Below are positions 42,732 through 51,667 of a DNA stretch of 64,000 bases, piece by piece (position 1 is the first letter of the stretch; each line of letters opens with the position of its first letter). The notes under the pieces are model-generated. The model did no database searches. It had not been told where the DNA came from and worked only from the letters and a program-made list of their open reading frames with translations. A program made the translations under genes and the position numbers. Origin of the DNA: Marinobacter alexandrii (GTDB lineage Bacteria; Pseudomonadota; Gammaproteobacteria; Pseudomonadales; Oleiphilaceae); assembly GCF_005871205.1 (NCBI RefSeq), contig NZ_SWKM01000017.1, forward strand, positions 38,054 through 102,053. The letters are read 5' to 3'.

Positions 42732-44549
42732 ATGTCTGATACCAAGTCGCCAGAACACGCCAGCCGGCCGACGGCGCCGGCTCGTAGCATCCTGACTCTC
42801 AGAGACGTATGCACGGCGCTGGTCACCAGTGGGGAAATCAGTCAGGACGACGCCGAGCGTGTGCTTACCGCCAATCTCGGCGCCGCCTCTGGCAAGGGCC
42901 AGGATGCCAAAAAGCACCCTCTGGAACTGGTGGCGATTGCCGCGCTTACCAGCCGGAAAACCGATCGGACCCTGGATCTCGACCGCCTGACCCAGTGGCT
43001 TGCAGACTGGGCCGGACAACCCTATTTCCATATTGATCCGCTGAAGATTGATGTCTCCGCCATCGCCAAGGTGATGTCGTACGCCTTCGCGCAGCGGCAC
43101 GGCATCCTGGCAGTGGAGATCGGCCCGGATGAGGTGCTTATTGCCAGCTCGGAGCCGTTCAAATCGGACTGGGAAGGCAACCTGAAACATGCCATGCGCA
43201 AAGACATTCGCAGGGTGGTTGCCAATCCGGAGGACATCCGCCGCTACACGGTCGAGTTCTATCAGCTGGCCAATTCCGTCAGTAAGGCCGGCGGTGGCCA
43301 ATCGTCGGCCTCAGTTGGCAGCAACAACTTTGAGCAACTGCTGGACCTGGGTACCAGCGAAAACCCGGACGCCAACGACCAGCACGTGGTCAAGATCGTC
43401 GACTGGCTGCTCCAATACGCCTTTGACCAGCGCGCCTCGGATATTCACATAGAGCCACGACGGACGGTTACCCAGGTGCGTTTCCGGATCGACGGGGTTC
43501 TGCACAATGTCTACGAATTCCCGGAACACGTGGGTGTTGCCGTTACCAGCCGCCTGAAAATTCTCGGGCGGCTGAATGTGGCCGAGAAACGGCGGCCGCA
43601 GGACGGCCGGATCAAAACCCGCAAACCCGACAACCGGGAAGTGGAACTGCGCCTGGCCACCATGCCCACGGCCTTTGGCGAAAAGATGGTAATGCGGATC
43701 TTTGACCCGGATGTGCTGCTGAAATCCTATGAGCAACTGGGCTTCGGCAAGGACGACCGCGAACGTTGGCAGACCATCACCTCCCAGGCCCACGGCATTG
43801 TATTGGTAACCGGCCCGACAGGCTCGGGCAAGACCACCACCCTGTACTCAACCTTGAAGCAGATCGCATCGCCGGAGCTGAATGTCTGCACCATCGAAGA
43901 CCCGATCGAGATGGTGGAGCCGGCCTTCAACCAGATGCAGGTCCAGAACAACATCGATCTGACTTTCGCAGCGGGCGTGCGGGCACTCCTGCGACAGGAC
44001 CCGGACATCATCATGATCGGTGAAATCCGCGATCTGGAAACCGCCGAGATGGCAGTTCAGGCCGCCCTTACCGGCCATCTTGTGCTCTCCACCCTGCATA
44101 CCAATGACGCGCCCAGCGCCATCACTCGCCTGATGGAACTGGGCATTCCGCCCTACCTGATCCGGGCTACCGTTCTGGGGGTTATGGCGCAGCGGCTGGC
44201 CCGCACACTCTGCCCCCATTGCAAGAAACCGGGGCCGGCGGATGAACAGGCCTGGCAAACCCTCACCCGGCCCTGGAAGGCCCCAGTGCCAAAACAGTTC
44301 TATCAGCCGGTTGGCTGCCTGGAATGCCGGAACACCGGCTACATGGGACGCGCGGGTGTGTATGAGATCATGAGCCTGTCCGGCACTCTGACCCGGCAAA
44401 TCACCGAGCACTGCGAACTGGAGCAGTTGAGGCTGGACGCCTACAAGGAAGGGATGAAGTCACTCAGACTGGGTGGCGCCCAGAAAGTCGCCGCCGGGCT
44501 GACCACCGTGGAAGAAATTCTGCGGGTGACACCGGAAAGCCAGCGCTGA
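42732..44549 (+). CDS. GspE/PilB-family secretion ATPase, orphan
   Basis: A 605-residue type II secretion/type IV pilus assembly ATPase. The N-terminal 200 residues contain a GspE-N/MshEN-like region; the ATPase core shows RASDIHIEPRRTVTQVRFRIDGVL, LKILGRLNVAEKRRPQDGRI, Walker A VTGPTGSGKTTTLYSTL (residues 361-368 form the loop), CTIEDPIEMVEPAFNQMQVQ, Walker B LRQDPDIIMIGEIRDLETAEMAVQAALTGHLVLSTLHTNDA, and the zinc pairs CPHC and CLEC. No other gsp or pil gene (F, G, C, D) is adjacent, so its machine is unknown. It may serve pili or secretion genes elsewhere, or a separate process. Confidence 0.88.
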   Translation: MSDTKSPEHASRPTAPARSILTLRDVCTALVTSGEISQDDAERVLTANLGAASGKGQDAKKHPLELVAIAALTSRKTDRTLDLDRLTQWLADWAGQPYFHIDPLKIDVSAIAKVMSYAFAQRHGILAVEIGPDEVLIASSEPFKSDWEGNLKHAMRKDIRRVVANPEDIRRYTVEFYQLANSVSKAGGGQSSASVGSNNFEQLLDLGTSENPDANDQHVVKIVDWLLQYAFDQRASDIHIEPRRTVTQVRFRIDGVLHNVYEFPEHVGVAVTSRLKILGRLNVAEKRRPQDGRIKTRKPDNREVELRLATMPTAFGEKMVMRIFDPDVLLKSYEQLGFGKDDRERWQTITSQAHGIVLVTGPTGSGKTTTLYSTLKQIASPELNVCTIEDPIEMVEPAFNQMQVQNNIDLTFAAGVRALLRQDPDIIMIGEIRDLETAEMAVQAALTGHLVLSTLHTNDAPSAITRLMELGIPPYLIRATVLGVMAQRLARTLCPHCKKPGPADEQAWQTLTRPWKAPVPKQFYQPVGCLECRNTGYMGRAGVYEIMSLSGTLTRQITEHCELEQLRLDAYKEGMKSLRLGGAQKVAAGLTTVEEILRVTPESQR

Positions 44550-44562
44550 TCCACCGGCGAGT

Positions 44563-45684
44563 TCACGCGCCGGGCCGCATACCACACTGTTCCAGCAAGG
44601 CCTGCCAGCTTTGGGTATGGTGCGCCATGGCAGCATCCAGCTCAAGCCACAGGCTGTCGTCCGCCACCTGGGACAGGTGCCTGCGATACCAGCTGGCGAA
44701 CTCGGGCGGCATCACTGCCCTTTGTCGCTCCGCCATCATCGCCAGGGGTTCGATCAGCTCAACTCGGGCCCGGCGAAGATCACTCATGTAGGGCTGTATC
44801 TTTTCGATATAAACGCTGAAGAACATGCTCTGGACAATCTCCGACTGATTGTTCGGCTTTCCCTTCAGGCACAGCGGACGCTGCTCGATCCGCTGTTGCA
44901 GTAACGCGGTGGCGTCATTGAGTCGGGTTGTTACCAGTACCGCACTGTTGATCAGCTGGCCGGCCCGGTATTCCGCCTGCCAGCGCTGCTGGACCGCCCC
45001 GGCAAACTCCAGTGAACTCTCATCCAGCGCTCCCTTTCCCGGTGATTTTGCTCCCGGTGATTTTGCCCCCAGCGCATAAGCTTCTACGTTTCCCGTCAGC
45101 AGCGCGCCCACGACCTGATTCATCCGATCACTGTCACGGGCCAGATCGGCCACCGGATTGCCCTCGCTCTGAACCGGGTAATAACCCTTGGCCAGGGTAA
45201 ACAGGGTCTCGATCTCCTCGACGCCCCAGGTGGCATTCCAGATCGCAATCGGCAGGGTTTCCCGCTTGCTGGCAATGGCTTCGTTCAGCACTTCCACCAG
45301 GTCTTCATCCTCGGTTTCCGGGATACAGTCCTGGGCGGCACGAATAAAGCGCAGCTCATAGCGCAGCCGGTTCAGCGGCTGCATAACCTTGCCCATCACC
45401 GAGTTCTTCTCACCCACTACGAACTGCAATTCACAGCCGTAGAGCGACAGGAAATCGAGCATGCCCAACTCAAGCTCGGGCATGGTCAGTACGCGATCAC
45501 GGCGGCGGGGAATGTGGCTGGGGGAATCGATGGCAGAAAGCTCGGGCTCTGTTTCCAGAACCCGGGCAACCCGTTCGACGTATCCGTCCATCATCGGACG
45601 GGCTTCAGAGAAGGGATTACAGGCGCTCAGCACCACCATCAACAGGCCCGGAACGCACAGCCTGATCCATCCTGTACCGGGCAT
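44563..45684 (-). CDS. DUF3080 lipoprotein
   Basis: A 373-residue predicted lipoprotein: signal peptide GWIRLCVPGLLMVVLSAC with lipobox, then an alpha-helical body (YVERVARVLETEP...) matching DUF3080. Function is unknown. I chose the second ATG at 45684, since AGGAG ends exactly six bases before it but directly abuts the first ATG at 45690. Its 3' end converges with the GspE-like gene, 13 bases apart, with no visible terminator. A small degenerate repeat (SPGAKSPGKG) interrupts the middle near residue 215. Confidence 0.75.
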   Translation of the reverse strand: MPGTGWIRLCVPGLLMVVLSACNPFSEARPMMDGYVERVARVLETEPELSAIDSPSHIPRRRDRVLTMPELELGMLDFLSLYGCELQFVVGEKNSVMGKVMQPLNRLRYELRFIRAAQDCIPETEDEDLVEVLNEAIASKRETLPIAIWNATWGVEEIETLFTLAKGYYPVQSEGNPVADLARDSDRMNQVVGALLTGNVEAYALGAKSPGAKSPGKGALDESSLEFAGAVQQRWQAEYRAGQLINSAVLVTTRLNDATALLQQRIEQRPLCLKGKPNNQSEIVQSMFFSVYIEKIQPYMSDLRRARVELIEPLAMMAERQRAVMPPEFASWYRRHLSQVADDSLWLELDAAMAHHTQSWQALLEQCGMRPGA

Positions 45685-45717
45685 GAACATCTCCTGATGG
45701 GTTGCGCCAAGGGCGGA

Positions 45718-46410
45718 TTACCGCTTTCGAAGCAGGGTATCCACCTCCGAAAAGGTGCGGGCGACAAAGCGACCAGTGTCCGGCAGATCTCCATCGCGAA
45801 CCAGCCAGGCCGTCTGCATTCCAGCCGTTTCGGCCGCCTCCAGTTCCGCCTCAACGTCGGACAGAAACAACACCGTGAACGGCTCTACCCCCAGTTCACC
45901 AAGGATGGCCTGATACGAACCGGGTTCTTTCTTGCCGCCAACCCGGGTATCGAAATAGCCGGAGAAGTACGGGGTGAAGTCACCCGCCGTGGTATGGCCA
46001 AAAATCAGCTGTTGGGCTTTGACCGACCCGGAAGAATATACGAACAGACGCAGGCCGCGATCATGCCAACGTTGCAGGTAATCGGCAGCGTCATCGTAGA
46101 TGTGGCCCTTGAGCACGCCTTGCTGATACCCCTGCTCCCAGATCAGGCCCTGGAGGGTCTTCAGCGGCGTTTCCTTGCGATCCTCACGAATCCAGGCCTG
46201 AAGGGTATCGATCAGGCCATCAATGTCGCCACGATCAACGCCGGCGGTGGCTGCCACCGCATCCAGCTGCTCGGCTACCAGTAGATTGTCCGCGTGCTGA
46301 GCCCGAACAAAGTCAGCCAGGTGCTCGCTGGCGTAGGGGAACAGGACATCGTGAACGAAGGAAATCGAACTGGTGGTGCCTTCGATATCGGTCAAAACAA
46401 CCCGAATCAT
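45718..46410 (-). CDS. mtnC: Enolase-phosphatase E1 (acireductone synthase)
   Basis: Bifunctional methionine-salvage enzyme that enolises and dephosphorylates 2,3-diketo-5-methylthiopentyl-1-phosphate. It is 230 residues, HAD superfamily: the nucleophile loop VVLTDIEGTTSSISFVHDVLFPYASEHL, the second HAD motif in LFVYSSGSVKAQQLIFGHT, the conserved Lys in GGKKEPGSYQAIL and FLSDVEAELEAAETAGMQTAWLVRDGD. It overlaps mtnD (ATGA) and ends the mtnB-mtnD-mtnC operon. Confidence 0.96.
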   Translation of the reverse strand: MIRVVLTDIEGTTSSISFVHDVLFPYASEHLADFVRAQHADNLLVAEQLDAVAATAGVDRGDIDGLIDTLQAWIREDRKETPLKTLQGLIWEQGYQQGVLKGHIYDDAADYLQRWHDRGLRLFVYSSGSVKAQQLIFGHTTAGDFTPYFSGYFDTRVGGKKEPGSYQAILGELGVEPFTVLFLSDVEAELEAAETAGMQTAWLVRDGDLPDTGRFVARTFSEVDTLLRKR

Positions 46411-46967
46411 TCGACCGCTCCCGCCAGGGCTTCGTAGCGGGGCAACCGACCGGCGATGTCTTCGCCAGTGAAGTCCGCGACCCAGCCTTCCGGATTGGTA
46501 AACAGGCGAACGCAGGTAAACGCAGGTTCCGGACCCATATCAAACCAGTGCCGGGTGCCATTGGGCACACTGATCAGATCGTTCTTCTGGCACAGTACCG
46601 CCAGCACCTGGTCACCAAAGTGCAGATAGAACAGTCCCTGCCCTCGCACAAAGAACCGTACCTCGTCTTCGCTGTGGGTATGCTCATCGAGGAATTTCTG
46701 GCGAAACGCCTCTTTCTGCGGATTGTCGGGGTTCAGGCTGATGACGTCCGCAGTCTGGAAGTCGTTCTCGGCTTTCAGGGTCGAGATTTCGTCCTGGTAA
46801 GCGGCCAGAATGTCCTCTGGGGAGGCATCGGCCGGCAGGTCCCGGGTCGGCCACTGTTCAAAACGCACACCGTGCTGGGCCAGCAGGTCGCGAATTTCCG
46901 AAGGGTTGTCGGTTACCGTATGGGCCGTCGCTGGCTGGCTTTGATCAAAAACACTCAAGGTAGTCAT
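46407..46967 (-). CDS. mtnD: Acireductone dioxygenase
   Basis: Cupin metalloenzyme of methionine salvage that oxidises acireductone to the 2-keto acid of methionine (Fe form) or an off-path product (Ni form). It is 186 residues. The metal-binding motifs are visible: FLDEHTHSEDEVRFFVRGQGLFYLHFGDQVLAVLCQKNDLISVPNGTRHWFDMG, giving three His and one Glu. It overlaps mtnC and mtnB by four bases on either side. Confidence 0.96.
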   Translation of the reverse strand: MTTLSVFDQSQPATAHTVTDNPSEIRDLLAQHGVRFEQWPTRDLPADASPEDILAAYQDEISTLKAENDFQTADVISLNPDNPQKEAFRQKFLDEHTHSEDEVRFFVRGQGLFYLHFGDQVLAVLCQKNDLISVPNGTRHWFDMGPEPAFTCVRLFTNPEGWVADFTGEDIAGRLPRYEALAGAVE

Positions 46968-47590
46968 GGGCGAACCCTCATGGTTTCAAGCTCACATTCA
47001 AACAAAAATTCGAAGGCTTCGACATGGCGCAGGCAATCGGCCATGGTTTTGCCCCAGGTGTAGAGGCCGTGACCGCGAATCAGATACCCGGGCTGGTCCG
47101 GATGGGCGCTGAACCAGGCTTTGGTGTCGCGGGCCAGAGCGTCAATATCCTGGGTATTGTCGAACACCGGCACGGACAACACCGACTCATGGGTATCGAC
47201 ACCGCTGAACGCTTTTTGTAGCTCGTACCCTTCCAGCACCAGCGGCTCACCTGCTGCCAACAGACGGCTCAGCACTGTGGCCTTGACCGAATGGGTGTGC
47301 AGCACGGCGCCGACCTCCGGAAAGACCTCGTACAGAACTGTGTGCAGATGGGTTTCGGCGGACGACCGGCAAGCGCTCTGCACCGGCTGACCGGCGAGGT
47401 CCACCACCATGACGTCACCGGCACCCAATTGCCCCTTGTGACGACCGGATACGGTAATGGCGATGTGCTGGTCATCAACGCGCGCCGAATAGTTGCTGCT
47501 GGTGGCCGGCGACCAGCCACGCTGGTACAGGAATCGACCTGCGTCAACGATCTGGTCAGCCGCGATGGCATATTGGGTTACATCAAACAC
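46964..47590 (-). CDS. mtnB: Methylthioribulose-1-phosphate dehydratase
   Basis: Class II aldolase-fold zinc enzyme of methionine salvage; 208 residues. Marks: GRFLYQRGWSPATSSNYSARVDD, ITVSGRHKGQLGAGDVMVVDLAG, SSAETHLHTVLYEVFPEVGAVLHTHSVKATVLSRLL (zinc His residues) and YLIRGHGLYTWGKTMADCLRHVEAFEFLFECEL. The start is GTG at 47590 with GGGAG at good spacing. It heads the mtnBDC operon. The first pathway genes (mtnA, mtnK or mtnN/mtnP types) are not in the window. Confidence 0.95.
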   Translation of the reverse strand: MFDVTQYAIAADQIVDAGRFLYQRGWSPATSSNYSARVDDQHIAITVSGRHKGQLGAGDVMVVDLAGQPVQSACRSSAETHLHTVLYEVFPEVGAVLHTHSVKATVLSRLLAAGEPLVLEGYELQKAFSGVDTHESVLSVPVFDNTQDIDALARDTKAWFSAHPDQPGYLIRGHGLYTWGKTMADCLRHVEAFEFLFECELETMRVRP

Positions 47591-47640
47591 GGATTCTCCC
47601 TCAGGGTCTGACGCCCCTTTCGAGGCGTTCGCGTGAGGAC

Positions 47641-47668
47641 ATTATAGAGATGGAGAGGCAGCCCGCAA
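47641..47668 (-). promoter_or_regulatory. Candidate sigma-70 promoter of mtnBDC
   Basis: On the minus strand TTGCGG (47668-47663) and a perfect TATAAT (47646-47641) are 16 bases apart and overlap the 3' end of xdhC. A short hairpin (ACGCC/GGCGT) lies between it and the mtnB start. Confidence 0.55.
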
Positions 47669-48655
47669 ATGGTGGCGCGCGGCAATCAAATCGGCGACAA
47701 CAGAGATGGCAATCTCTGCCGGAGTCTTACTGGGAATGCTAACACCAATGGGGGCGCGCAACCGGTTCAGCGACGCCTGGTCCAAACCGAGAGAGGCCAG
47801 TCGCAAACGCCGGGCTTCGGACGTTTTCCGGGAGCCCATGGCGCCAACATAGAACCCCGGTGCGGTCAGTGCCGCCAGCAGGCCCATGTCGTCAATGCGC
47901 GGATCGTGCGCCAGAGCGAGTATCCCGGACCAGGGATCAGCGAAGTGTTGGGCCACCAGATCGTCCGGCAACTTCCGGTTCAGCGGAATATGCGGGTAAC
48001 CCCAGCCTTCGGCAAAGGCATCCCGGGGTTCACAGATTGTCACTTCGAAATCGGCCGCCATGGCAAACTCGGCGACATAGCGGGCAACTTCACCGGCGCC
48101 AATCAGCAACAGCCGACACTCCGGCTGCAGCACCTGCTCCAGGCATTCACCATCAAAGTATACCGACGAACCAGGCTGACCCGCGGCCGGCTCAAGCTCC
48201 GGGGCGGAATGCAAACCGACCCGCCGCACCACTGGCTCGCGACAGTCCAGTGCCGACGCCAGGGCAGCAATGTGCTCACTGGCTTCGGCACTGTGCAGTG
48301 GCTCCACTAATAATCGGATCCGGCCACCGCAGGGGAGCTGGAAGTAATCACGATCGTCGTCGGTGATGCCATAGTCAATGACCACCGGCTGAGTGGGGCC
48401 GTCGCGGGCGGTCCGGCGCAGCAAGTCCTCTTCCAGGCAGCCACCCGATACCGAGCCACTCCAGCGCCCTGACTCGCTGACCGCGAGCCAGGACCCTACC
48501 GGTCGTGGTGACGAACCCCAGGTTTCGACGATGGTACAAAGCCAGACTCGCTCGCGCTCACCTACACCCTCGCCCACACCGAGCCAGCGAGCAACATCAT
48601 GAATGACCGAGGCATGGCCGGAGGTCAGTGAGCGCCTGTTCGACATATCAGGCAT
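47642..48655 (-). CDS. XdhC-family molybdenum hydroxylase maturation protein
   Basis: A 337-residue XdhC/CoxI-type protein. The N-terminal XdhC_CoxI domain shows LCTIVETWGSSPRPVGSWLAVSESGRWSGSVSGGCLEEDLLRR; the C-terminal Rossmann domain shows RLLLIGAGEVARYVAEFA and GAMGSRKTSEARRLRL. Such proteins bind the molybdenum cofactor and help insert its sulfurated form into xanthine dehydrogenase-type enzymes. It overlaps the 3' end of the large hydroxylase subunit by eight bases and so is its probable dedicated chaperone. Confidence 0.9.
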   Translation of the reverse strand: MPDMSNRRSLTSGHASVIHDVARWLGVGEGVGERERVWLCTIVETWGSSPRPVGSWLAVSESGRWSGSVSGGCLEEDLLRRTARDGPTQPVVIDYGITDDDRDYFQLPCGGRIRLLVEPLHSAEASEHIAALASALDCREPVVRRVGLHSAPELEPAAGQPGSSVYFDGECLEQVLQPECRLLLIGAGEVARYVAEFAMAADFEVTICEPRDAFAEGWGYPHIPLNRKLPDDLVAQHFADPWSGILALAHDPRIDDMGLLAALTAPGFYVGAMGSRKTSEARRLRLASLGLDQASLNRLRAPIGVSIPSKTPAEIAISVVADLIAARHHLRAASPSL

Positions 48656-50852
48656 CCGCGGTTAAAGGTAGGGAGCGCTGACGCTGCCCTGTGAGCGCAA
48701 ACAGCGCGTTGCCAAGAGCCGGGATCACCGGCGGCACACCAGGCTCGCCAACACCGGTCGGCGCCGCCTCGCTGTCGACAATATCCACCGTCACCTCCGG
48801 GCGCTCGTATTGACGAATCAGTCGGTAGTCGTGGAAATTGCTCTGCTGAACCTCGCCCTGCTCAAGAGTAATCTCGCCATACAGGGCAGCGGTCAAACCG
48901 AACAGGATGCCGCCCTCAATCTGGTCTTCGACGATTCTCGGATTCACCACCTGGCCGCAGTCAACCGCACAGGACACCCGGTAGACGCGAATCTCGCCGT
49001 GCTCGATGCCGGCTTCGACCACCTGGGCGACGTAGGTGCCAAAGCTTTGGAACAGGGCAATACCCCGAGCCCGTCCCTCGGCCAAGGGTTCGCCCCAGCC
49101 AGCCATTTTAGCGGCACGGTTGAGTACCTCCTGGTGACGAGGCTCGTTCGCCAGCAGTTTTCGGCGGAACTGGTAGGGATCCTCCCCCGCCTCGTGGGCA
49201 AGCTCGTCCATAAAGGTTTCAACCGCAAAGCCATTGTGGGAGAAGCCAACCGAACGCCACCAGGTCACCGGCACACCGGGATCGGTGTGGGTATGACGGA
49301 TATCGATGCTGCCCACGCCGTAGGGGTATTCGATCGCACCCTCAATGGCGGACATGTCCTTGGGCGTGGCGATACCTTCGAACATCAACCCGGCAGAGCC
49401 CAGGCTGTTGTAGAGGAACTTGGGAGCCCAGGGGTACTGGGCGGGCGCGGCGTTGCGCACGTACCAGTCGAGAATCTGGGGGCCGACAATCTGATGGTGC
49501 CAACCGGTCAGTTCGCCATCCGCCAGCGAAGCTTTCATCCGGTGCAGCATGGCCGGCCGGAACAGGTCGTGACGGGTATCCTCTTCCCGGGACCAGATGA
49601 CCTTGACCGGCTTGCCAATCTTGAAGGAAACGGCAGCCGCCTCCTCAATGAAATCCTGGGTCAGCCGACGCCCGAAGCCACCACCAAGAAACGTGGTGTG
49701 GATAGTGACATCGCCAGGGGACAGGTCGGTTACCCGGGCCACTGCAATCTGGCCCAGATCCGGAGCCTGGGTCGGCGCCCAGACTTCGGCACGGTCACCC
49801 TGATACCAGGCTGTTGCATTCATCGGTTCCAGGGTGGCGTGGGCCAGGTACGGCTGCGCGTATTCGGCGGAAAGGACCGTCGAGGCCGCTTCAGCGACGT
49901 CATCGAAATCGCCTTCACTGCGCTCGGACTCGCCCGGATCCTCGTCGGCGGCCTTGCGATAACCCTCAAACACGTCACTGGTGGACAATGACAAGGCATC
50001 GGAGAAGTCCCAGTTGACACTCAGTGCAGCCTGGGCTTTCCGCGCCCGCCAGTATTTATCGGCGACAACGGCGATGCCCCGCTCAATCTCGACCACATCG
50101 ACAACGCCAGGCATAGCCCGGACTTCGTCGCCGTTAAAACTGCCAACCCGGCCGCCGTAACGGGGTGATCGAGTCACCACGGCGTATACCTGCCCCGGCA
50201 ACTCCACATCGATACCATACTCGGCGGTGCCGGTGGACTTGGCCCGAGCATCCAATCGGTTGCCTTGCTTGCCAATCAGCTTCCATTCACTGCGCGGCTT
50301 GAGCGCAACATCGCCCCGTATCACTTCCTTGGACGCCAGCTCTACCAACTGCCCGTAGCGCAGGGAATCAATTCCATTCGGATGTACCACATGGCCGTCT
50401 CGAACCGTGCAGGCATCGGCTTCCACCTTCCAGATTCGAGCCGCAGCCATTTTCAGCATCTCCCGGGCGGAGGCCCCCGCGGTACGCAGCGGCTCCCAGC
50501 TTGTGGCAATGCTGGTACTGCCACCGGTGAGCTGCAGTTTGTAGAGGGGGTTACGGTATTCCGGCGCTGCCGGTGCAAACCGGGGCGTGATGGCGGCGGG
50601 CGCCACCTCCAGTTCCTCAGCAATCAGGGTGGTCAGTCCGGTGTAGGTGCCCTGCCCCATTTCTACCCGTGCCAGGGTAAAGTAGATTTCATCATCACGG
50701 GTCAGCTCAAGCCACGCATCGGGCTTCCACTCCCCGGTTTCGGGCTCGTAGCCGGTTTGCACTCCAGCGCAGCCCGGCAGGGACAACGACAACATCAAGC
50801 CGCCGGAAGCACCGGCTCCGGTTTTCAGGAAAGTACGTCGGTTCATGGTCAT
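48648..50852 (-). CDS. Molybdopterin-binding large subunit, isoquinoline 1-oxidoreductase-like
   Basis: A 734-residue xanthine oxidase-superfamily catalytic subunit of the single-chain IorB type. It starts with a twin-arginine signal (MNRRTFLKTGAG, then a hydrophobic run ending SLPGCAG that could also be a lipobox), so it is probably exported folded to the periplasm. Marks: WLELTRDDEIYFTLARVEMGQGTYTGLTTLIAEEL, LTGGSTSIATSWEPLRTAGA, THTTFLGGGFGRR-like (here IHTTFLGGGFGRRLTQDF), DPGVPVTWWRSVGFSHNGFAVETFMDELA, and the C-terminal APTGVGEPGVPPVIPALGNALFALTG near the active-site Glu. The substrate is unknown: an aldehyde or N-heterocycle is likely. Confidence 0.88.
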   Translation of the reverse strand: MTMNRRTFLKTGAGASGGLMLSLSLPGCAGVQTGYEPETGEWKPDAWLELTRDDEIYFTLARVEMGQGTYTGLTTLIAEELEVAPAAITPRFAPAAPEYRNPLYKLQLTGGSTSIATSWEPLRTAGASAREMLKMAAARIWKVEADACTVRDGHVVHPNGIDSLRYGQLVELASKEVIRGDVALKPRSEWKLIGKQGNRLDARAKSTGTAEYGIDVELPGQVYAVVTRSPRYGGRVGSFNGDEVRAMPGVVDVVEIERGIAVVADKYWRARKAQAALSVNWDFSDALSLSTSDVFEGYRKAADEDPGESERSEGDFDDVAEAASTVLSAEYAQPYLAHATLEPMNATAWYQGDRAEVWAPTQAPDLGQIAVARVTDLSPGDVTIHTTFLGGGFGRRLTQDFIEEAAAVSFKIGKPVKVIWSREEDTRHDLFRPAMLHRMKASLADGELTGWHHQIVGPQILDWYVRNAAPAQYPWAPKFLYNSLGSAGLMFEGIATPKDMSAIEGAIEYPYGVGSIDIRHTHTDPGVPVTWWRSVGFSHNGFAVETFMDELAHEAGEDPYQFRRKLLANEPRHQEVLNRAAKMAGWGEPLAEGRARGIALFQSFGTYVAQVVEAGIEHGEIRVYRVSCAVDCGQVVNPRIVEDQIEGGILFGLTAALYGEITLEQGEVQQSNFHDYRLIRQYERPEVTVDIVDSEAAPTGVGEPGVPPVIPALGNALFALTGQRQRSLPLTADA

Positions 50853-50853
50853 G

Positions 50854-51336
50854 CTACGCACCCTCCTGCTGATCCGGGCGCGAACCCGCGGCCACTGACT
50901 CCACCGCGGCAATGATGCGGGAGTAGGTTCCGCAGCGGCAGATGTTACCGGTCATGGCGGTGACAATATCATCACGGGAAGGCGATGGATTACTGGCCAG
51001 CAGATGGGCGGCACTCATGATCTGCCCGGACTGGCAATAGCCGCACTGGGGCACGCCCTGTTCGATCCAGGCTGCCTGTAGCGCATGCAGGCGATCCTGG
51101 TCGCCCAGGCCTTCTATCGTGGTGACCTGAGCCCCAGCAGCCAGCTCGACGGGGGTTGAGCAGGAACGCACTGGCTGACCATTGAGATGCACCGTGCAAG
51201 CGCCACACAGCCCCGCGCCGCATCCAAATTTGGTACCTTTCAGCCCCAGTTCATCCCGAACCACCCACAACAGGGGGGTATCCCCCTCCACGTCGAGCTT
51301 GCGCTCCACGCCATTGACCGTCAGGCTCACCGCCAT
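50854..51336 (-). CDS. [2Fe-2S] small subunit of the molybdenum hydroxylase
   Basis: A 160-residue electron-transfer subunit with two 2Fe-2S clusters: the ferredoxin-type site GTKFGCGAGLCGACTVHLNGQPVRSC and the helical-domain site QCGYCQSGQIMSA...GNICRCGTYSRI. It has no signal sequence and would be exported together with the Tat-tagged large subunit (inference from related enzymes). Its stop codon is one base from the large-subunit start. No FAD or cytochrome c subunit follows, so the next electron carrier is not defined. Confidence 0.92.
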   Translation of the reverse strand: MAVSLTVNGVERKLDVEGDTPLLWVVRDELGLKGTKFGCGAGLCGACTVHLNGQPVRSCSTPVELAAGAQVTTIEGLGDQDRLHALQAAWIEQGVPQCGYCQSGQIMSAAHLLASNPSPSRDDIVTAMTGNICRCGTYSRIIAAVESVAAGSRPDQQEGA

Positions 51337-51423
51337 GTCCCTACTCTCCCTTACACGCTCCCGGCTTATCCAGGCGCACAGTGTTATTGTTTGATTATCC
51401 CAGGTGCGTCCGAAACGAACCGT

Positions 51424-51615
51424 TTACTTAACGACGTCTTCGCCTTCCTTGTTGACCCAGATTTTGCGTTCACCGCCTTTCATCTGGCCGTTGGTGTCCC
51501 ATACTTCGCGGTTCTCGGTAGCGCTTTTCAGCTCGCCGTTGTCATTCCAGATAACCCGATCCTGACAGCCGGCCAGTGCGGTCACAGCGAATATCATCAA
51601 TACCAGTTTCTTCAC
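51424..51615 (-). CDS. Small repeat-containing lipoprotein
   Basis: A 63-residue predicted lipoprotein: signal MKKLVLMIFAVTALAGC with lipobox LAGC, then about 46 residues made of three imperfect repeats, VIWNDNGELK, EVWDTNGQMK and KIWVNKEGED, each a tryptophan followed by a turn with Asn/Gly. I do not recognise the family. It lies alone between the molybdenum hydroxylase and the Smr gene. The good signal peptide and the repeat make it a real gene despite its size. Confidence 0.7.
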   Translation of the reverse strand: MKKLVLMIFAVTALAGCQDRVIWNDNGELKSATENREVWDTNGQMKGGERKIWVNKEGEDVVK

Positions 51616-51667
51616 CTTGCATACCTCTCAGGGGTCATTTAAGTAATCATCGATGGGTGCGAAGCGA

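Noticed and set aside
45041..45070. Short tandem repeat within the DUF3080 gene that might signal phase variation
   Set aside because: It consists of two in-frame copies of a 15-base unit encoding SPGAK-type residues; an in-frame unit would not switch the gene off.
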